Shown: positions 59,495 to 64,000 of the stretch, piece after piece
How the letters are laid out: every line of letters begins with the position of its first letter
Position numbering within the stretch: the first letter of the stretch is position 1
NCBI GenBank assembly: GCA_963693285.1
Contig: OY848922.1
Coordinates: 7,862,923 to 7,926,922, forward strand
Reading direction: 5' to 3'
Length of the DNA: 64,000 nt
From: Xestospongia muta
Lineage: Eukaryota; Porifera; Demospongiae; Haplosclerida; Petrosiidae
The notes under the pieces: model-generated
Seen by the model: the letters and a program-made list of their open reading frames with translations, nothing else
Told to the model about the DNA's origin: nothing
Databases searched by the model: none
Made by a program: the position numbers and the translations under genes

Positions 59495-62400
59495 ATGAGC
59501 TGGTGTCACATCTGTTATATAATATCAGTTATACTGTATATCTACAGTGGATATGTTACTGCTTCTGAGTATTATGTCTCTGCAGCTCCTAATGGAGATC
59601 CTTGTCCTCATACTAACCTACCTTGTCACAACCTCTCCTACTATACTGCTGATTATGCATCTTACTTCACTGATGATACAATCTTTTACTTCCTAAATGG
59701 AACTCATATTCTACAAGGTACTTTGGAGATCAGTGATGTAAGTAATATAACTCTACAAGGACTGAGTCATATAGAACAAGGCTTTCATGAGACAGTTATG
59801 CAATCTACCTCAATAATAAGGTGTAATGATTACAGCAGAGGTGGTATACAATTTACTAGTAGTAGTGATGTTGTAGTGATATCATTAACAATAGCAAACT
59901 GTGGAGCATTTTATAATACTAGTTACCAACAAATTAATGTTAGCTTACTCATTGTTGACACAGATAATATCACATTGGAATGGGTATCAATTCAGAATTG
60001 TTCAGGTTTTGGTCTTTTTCTTGTAAATGCTTTTGATTTGTTAATTGCAAATTCTTCATTTGCACAAAATCAACCTTTTAAGACATGCTTTGATTGTGCA
60101 GGTGGTAATGTCTATATATGGTATGATGACCAAACAATTCATAAAACACTGTGCAGTGTTGATATTGTGCAATCAAATTTTACATTTGGATTAAATCTTG
60201 AAGTCTGTTCTATCGAGGAATACATTAAATCTCAATACATTTCATCTAGTGGAGGGTTGACGATATCCTTATTGCATACACAATCATATAACATACAGTT
60301 TAATATTGACAATGTTGTGTTCTACAATAACACTGCTAATGCTGGGGCAAACTTTGTTTTTTTGGCTCACTACACTGGTGTTTATTCTTTAACAATGAGC
60401 AATACAATTAGCACCTATGGCAAAACATTGATTTCTTACACAGATATCTATGACTGTACTTTTGCGGCAGGTATGACTTTGGTGCAGAGCAATGGCGCTG
60501 ATGAAATTGAGATAAATATTAAAAATTGCACTTTTGAACACAATTTGGCTAAGCTATTTGGAGGAGGTGTATTGGTTGGTTGGTCAAACACACCTGGTAA
60601 TATTAAGTTTCATAATTGCACTATATACAACAACACAGCATATCATGGATCTGCTATGCTTATATTTGAATTCAATTCTACTCTAAGGTTTCATTTTGTA
60701 GACATTAGGTTTGATTCCAATAAAGTACTTTATAAGTTTGATAGATTTCAAGGAGCTATATCACTAATATATATTAACAATGCTATATTTGAAAATATTG
60801 AAGTTAGTAATCATGATACAACTGGTTTATTGAGTTATCGTAGTTATGTAACATTTCTTAAAAATAGCAAATTTGTGAACAATTCAGGGACTTTAGGTGG
60901 TGGTATGGCTTTATATGATTCAAGCTATTTAATACTGAAAGAAGAAACAAACATATCATTTGTCAATAATTATGCTAGTGAGTCAGGTGGAGGAATCTTT
61001 GTATCAGAAGCATCCATAAATCGCAATATTCCAACTAGTTGCTTTTTTATACTTGAATATCATAGCACTAATGCAACATTACATTTTGTTGATAACACTG
61101 CTGAGATATCAGGTGATGTCCTATATGGTGGTGATGTGGATTATTGTTTAAATGCACATCAATTTCATCACCTATTTCACTATTCTCAACAGAAAGGTTC
61201 ATCAATAGTGTCATCAGATCCTATCCAAGTGTGCTTTTGTGAAGCAAACAAACCTAATTGCTCTATTAAAAACATCAATATAACTGCAATACCTGGTATT
61301 GATATCAGTATATCACTAGCTACTGTTGGTTCAAAAAATGGCTTAACAAATGGTGTGATAAAATTTACACCCTCCGATGTACAAACTGTCAACAACAGAC
61401 TAATTCCAAATTGTACTGATGTTACATTTAGTCTAACAGCAAATAGTTCATTGAACACAACACAAGTCTATATAACACTCGAGAAGTCAATAAAACCTTT
61501 GTATGACCCTTTTGCTAAAGTTATTGATATTACCATTCAATCCTGTCCAATTGGGTTTCCATTAGATATTAAAAATAACACTTGTGTGTGTAGATCTGAA
61601 TTAATTGAACCACCTGCAATAAATTGTGATATCAACACTCAAATTATAACTAGAAAAGGTGACTTGTGGATTGGTTATGAAAATGATCATGACTGTCTTA
61701 TTGTTTATGAAAATTGTCCCTTTGATTATTGTAGTGACAATAACATTAACTTTACATTCAACACGTCAAATGAACAATGTCTTCACAGTCGATCTGGCAT
61801 ACTCTGTGGACAATGTGCTAAAGGATTTAGTCTAATGTTAGGTTCAAATAATTGTGGACAATGTAATAATAACAACATAGCTCTTATCATTCCATTTGCT
61901 TTAGCTGGTATAGCACTGGTTACGTTTGTCATTACTTTGAACCTAACTATGTCTGTAGGTACAATCAATGGACTTATATTCTATGCTAATGTTGTCAAAA
62001 TATATGAGCACATCTTCTTCCCTAAAGGTCCTATAACACTTCTAAGTCTTTTCATTTCCTGGCTTAATCTTGATCTGGGTATTGAGACTTGTTTCATTGA
62101 TGGTATGGGTTCTTGCACTAAGACATGGTTACAGTTTATCTTTCCAGGCTATGTTTGGTTTCTATTAATACTCATCATTATATTATCACGCTATTCTAGT
62201 AAAGTGGTTCAAATTGTGGGAAGACAAGTAATTCCAGTACTAGCCACTATCATCCTTCTCTCATACAACAAACTGATACGTACTGTCTTCCTGGTCCTTC
62301 ATTATACAGACATTTCTTGTACTGGTGAGAATAATGTCACATTCACATCATGGTATCTTGACACTACTGTCCACTATCTAAGAGGCTGTCATATACCATT

Positions 62401-63079
62401 GTTTCTGTTCTCAGTGGCTGTACTCATTTTACTAATTGTACCATACACTTTCTATCTTCTAACAATACCATTATTTGAAGGACCTCTATCAAAATACATA
62501 TGCTGTCAAAAGTTGTCAACATATATGAAACCTTTCTTTGATGCATATGGAGGTCCATATAAGGACAAGTGTCGTTTTTGGACTGGATTTTTATTACTAG
62601 TTCGTCTTGTATTAGCACTGGTTGTGTCTGTAGATACTGAGGCTATTGTAAGCTTGGATGTGTTAATATCTATTTTAGTTGTTATTATCTTCATGTATCT
62701 CCCTTTGAGGGGAGTATATCAACAACGTCCTTTGGCTTGTCTGGAGCTTTTCTTCATTCTTAACCTTATTTTAATGGCTTATATAAATGCACAAACCTTT
62801 AACGAAAAAAAAGGAGAAGCACTAACCAAAGTTTTAATATCACTAACATTTGTAGTATTCTGTGGTATTTTGATCTATCATGTCTGGGATCGATTTTTAA
62901 AGTCCCGTTTACAAGAGCGAATTAAAAAATCATTAAAAACACAGTCCGATATTCTAGCTAATGATGATAATGAAATAGAACTGACGACATTATCAGTTGA
63001 TAATATTACATATTCTGTTATGTCAGACTTACGTGAACCTCTGCTTGATGATCAAATTGACATTCCTTATAAGAAATGA
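59495..63079 (+). CDS. Receptor-like membrane protein G (1194 aa)
   Basis: Start MSWCHICYIISV after the 5' UTR intron (about 59402-59457). Ectodomain of the E/F type, more divergent in the second half (NIKNCTFEHNLAKLFGGG, SNTPGNIKFHNCTIYNNTA, ASINRNIPTSCFF). Cysteine-rich module from about residue 682 (CPIGFPLDIKNNTC, GILCGQC, GSNNCGQC). Membrane domain with NLDLGIETCF, KTWLQFIFPGYVW, LSYNKLIRTVF and GGPYKDKCRFWTG. Tail NEKKGEALTKVLIS and end LREPLLDDQIDIPYKK. Upstream DNA is of the type found before genes A and B, unlike the related genes E and F, so promoter and ectodomain types do not travel together. Confidence 0.85.
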   Translation: MSWCHICYIISVILYIYSGYVTASEYYVSAAPNGDPCPHTNLPCHNLSYYTADYASYFTDDTIFYFLNGTHILQGTLEISDVSNITLQGLSHIEQGFHETVMQSTSIIRCNDYSRGGIQFTSSSDVVVISLTIANCGAFYNTSYQQINVSLLIVDTDNITLEWVSIQNCSGFGLFLVNAFDLLIANSSFAQNQPFKTCFDCAGGNVYIWYDDQTIHKTLCSVDIVQSNFTFGLNLEVCSIEEYIKSQYISSSGGLTISLLHTQSYNIQFNIDNVVFYNNTANAGANFVFLAHYTGVYSLTMSNTISTYGKTLISYTDIYDCTFAAGMTLVQSNGADEIEINIKNCTFEHNLAKLFGGGVLVGWSNTPGNIKFHNCTIYNNTAYHGSAMLIFEFNSTLRFHFVDIRFDSNKVLYKFDRFQGAISLIYINNAIFENIEVSNHDTTGLLSYRSYVTFLKNSKFVNNSGTLGGGMALYDSSYLILKEETNISFVNNYASESGGGIFVSEASINRNIPTSCFFILEYHSTNATLHFVDNTAEISGDVLYGGDVDYCLNAHQFHHLFHYSQQKGSSIVSSDPIQVCFCEANKPNCSIKNINITAIPGIDISISLATVGSKNGLTNGVIKFTPSDVQTVNNRLIPNCTDVTFSLTANSSLNTTQVYITLEKSIKPLYDPFAKVIDITIQSCPIGFPLDIKNNTCVCRSELIEPPAINCDINTQIITRKGDLWIGYENDHDCLIVYENCPFDYCSDNNINFTFNTSNEQCLHSRSGILCGQCAKGFSLMLGSNNCGQCNNNNIALIIPFALAGIALVTFVITLNLTMSVGTINGLIFYANVVKIYEHIFFPKGPITLLSLFISWLNLDLGIETCFIDGMGSCTKTWLQFIFPGYVWFLLILIIILSRYSSKVVQIVGRQVIPVLATIILLSYNKLIRTVFLVLHYTDISCTGENNVTFTSWYLDTTVHYLRGCHIPLFLFSVAVLILLIVPYTFYLLTIPLFEGPLSKYICCQKLSTYMKPFFDAYGGPYKDKCRFWTGFLLLVRLVLALVVSVDTEAIVSLDVLISILVVIIFMYLPLRGVYQQRPLACLELFFILNLILMAYINAQTFNEKKGEALTKVLISLTFVVFCGILIYHVWDRFLKSRLQERIKKSLKTQSDILANDDNEIELTTLSVDNITYSVMSDLREPLLDDQIDIPYKK

Positions 63080-64000
63080 AGCTGACAATGTATTTCAGTA
63101 GATATATTATTTGATTTGTTAATATATGTACTTTATATAGTATTAAATAGAGTGTGATTTTTGATAGTATGATGTTTATACATGTACTTTACTTAGTGTA
63201 TACTAACATTGAATGAATATTAGTTTTTATTTACTGATTAATAATTACTATTTGTATTTTTGCTAATAAAAGCTGTTTATTAATAAGTGTTTGAACATAA
63301 TCAACTAATTTATTGTCAAAGGTATGTTTCCAATCATATATAACAGTTAAGCGGGAAAATATTATAACAAACAATTATATATCATTGTAACAATTTATTG
63401 ATTGATTTAACCAATATATGGTTATACTGGTTGTATGTAGTAAAGTTATTTTATGTAAAAAGTAAACATGACTGCTTTCATTACTAATGGAATTAACTGT
63501 TTATTTAACTAATGTTAGAACTAATAAAGTATTTTTAAAAAGTACATATTATATATAGGAAAACCAAACAATATTCATGAATGGGTCAAAACAACTTCCA
63601 TCATATTTACACATGAACAAGCAGCCACATTATCGCTAGAGATTGTAGCATAATTTAAAAAATTAAAACTCCTACCAGATTGCTTTAAGTCCATTCAAAA
63701 TTACAATATATTTTCTAAACATCTAAAGGTTCATTTTAACAATAATAATTGATCTTTTATATTTGAAATACTATTTACTTTTATTTATTATAAATCAAGT
63801 TCAATACTCTAGTGTATGTTATATTGTAATATAATGTGTGGGTGTATCAAAACACTGACTAATGTCCTCTAAACTCCAATTAAGGAAGACAGCATGAAAA
63901 TAATCATAATAACACAACATGAAATCAACTCAAATGTAAAGTTTGAGATGATATAGTATGACTTATATCCAAACTAGACATGAATAATCAGGATCAGATT
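63080..64000. other. Downstream spacer of gene G, right edge of window
   Basis: 3' UTR module with AATAAA near 63264, then a segment like that after gene C (43230-43560). Next comes a short piece like 48768-48805 ('cagccacattatcgctagag'), then sequence like the spacer after gene E (53660-54000). The mosaic suggests that the array continues to the right. Confidence 0.55.

Noticed and set aside
29376..62694. Recurring minus-strand frames of 60-110 codons inside the receptor genes (for example 29376-29633, 34332-34583, 38615-38947, 47692-47940)
   Set aside because: They recur at the same place in each paralogue because the plus-strand sequence there is conserved; they are shadows of the membrane-domain coding strand.

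Overview
The window looks like an AT-rich, gene-dense chromosome segment from an early-branching animal, most likely a demosponge (an Amphimedon-like genome). The evidence is animal-type genes (SAMHD1, TRIM-FLN-NHL proteins, an ankyrin-kinase), many short introns of about 45-130 nt, AATAAA-type 3' ends and large local tandem gene families. The species call is inference; no rRNA or tRNA gene was seen.

Layout. (1) 1-7.6 kb: a tandem pair of genes for a secreted cysteine-rich peptide. Only the 3' exons of the first copy lie in the window (37-257); the second is complete (4347-5105, seven coding exons, 124 aa). Repeat-rich noncoding DNA surrounds them. (2) 8.0-10.3 kb, minus strand: a TRIM-FLN-NHL gene broken by one in-frame TGA. 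(3) 11.25-14.72 kb, plus strand: a 14-exon SAMHD1 gene without a SAM domain, with a GC-AG intron and a triplicated last exon. (4) 16.3-20.8 kb: an ankyrin-repeat/protein-kinase gene with several frame lesions, probably a pseudogene. (5) 22.2 kb: a small single-exon gene of unknown function. (6) 22.8-27.6 kb, minus strand: an eroded TRIM relic, an intact TRIM-FLN-NHL gene, an NHL-only derivative and an NHL relic. (7) 27.6-63.1 kb, plus strand: a head-to-tail array of one large membrane-protein family. It has six full-length intronless reading frames of 1192-1226 aa, one gene lacking its N-terminal half, and one compound pseudogene made of two partial copies.

Each array protein has a signal peptide, a conserved N-terminal block, a beta-helix-like ectodomain rich in N-glycosylation sites, a cysteine-rich juxtamembrane module, a highly conserved polytopic membrane domain of about 340 aa with roughly eight to ten hydrophobic segments, and a short cytoplasmic tail. 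The central ectodomain differs most between copies, while the membrane domain and the 3' UTR are close to uniform. Each gene has a short intron just upstream of its ATG. This is the best candidate here for an undescribed system: a multigene cell-surface receptor-like family evolving by duplication, deletion and conversion. It sits beside TRIM-NHL and SAMHD1 genes, and a recognition or immune role is only an inference from architecture.

Tandem duplication followed by decay explains most of the window. Paralogous comparison gives several clean events: a 245-bp TA-flanked inverted-repeat element inserted in a 5' UTR intron, a 12-copy 32-bp minisatellite with a four-unit super-period, and a block of about 1.8 kb shared by positions near 29.4-31.2 kb and 57.7-59.5 kb. 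A short motif containing TGACATCAT lies both near TRIM-NHL starts and in the receptor intergenic regions.
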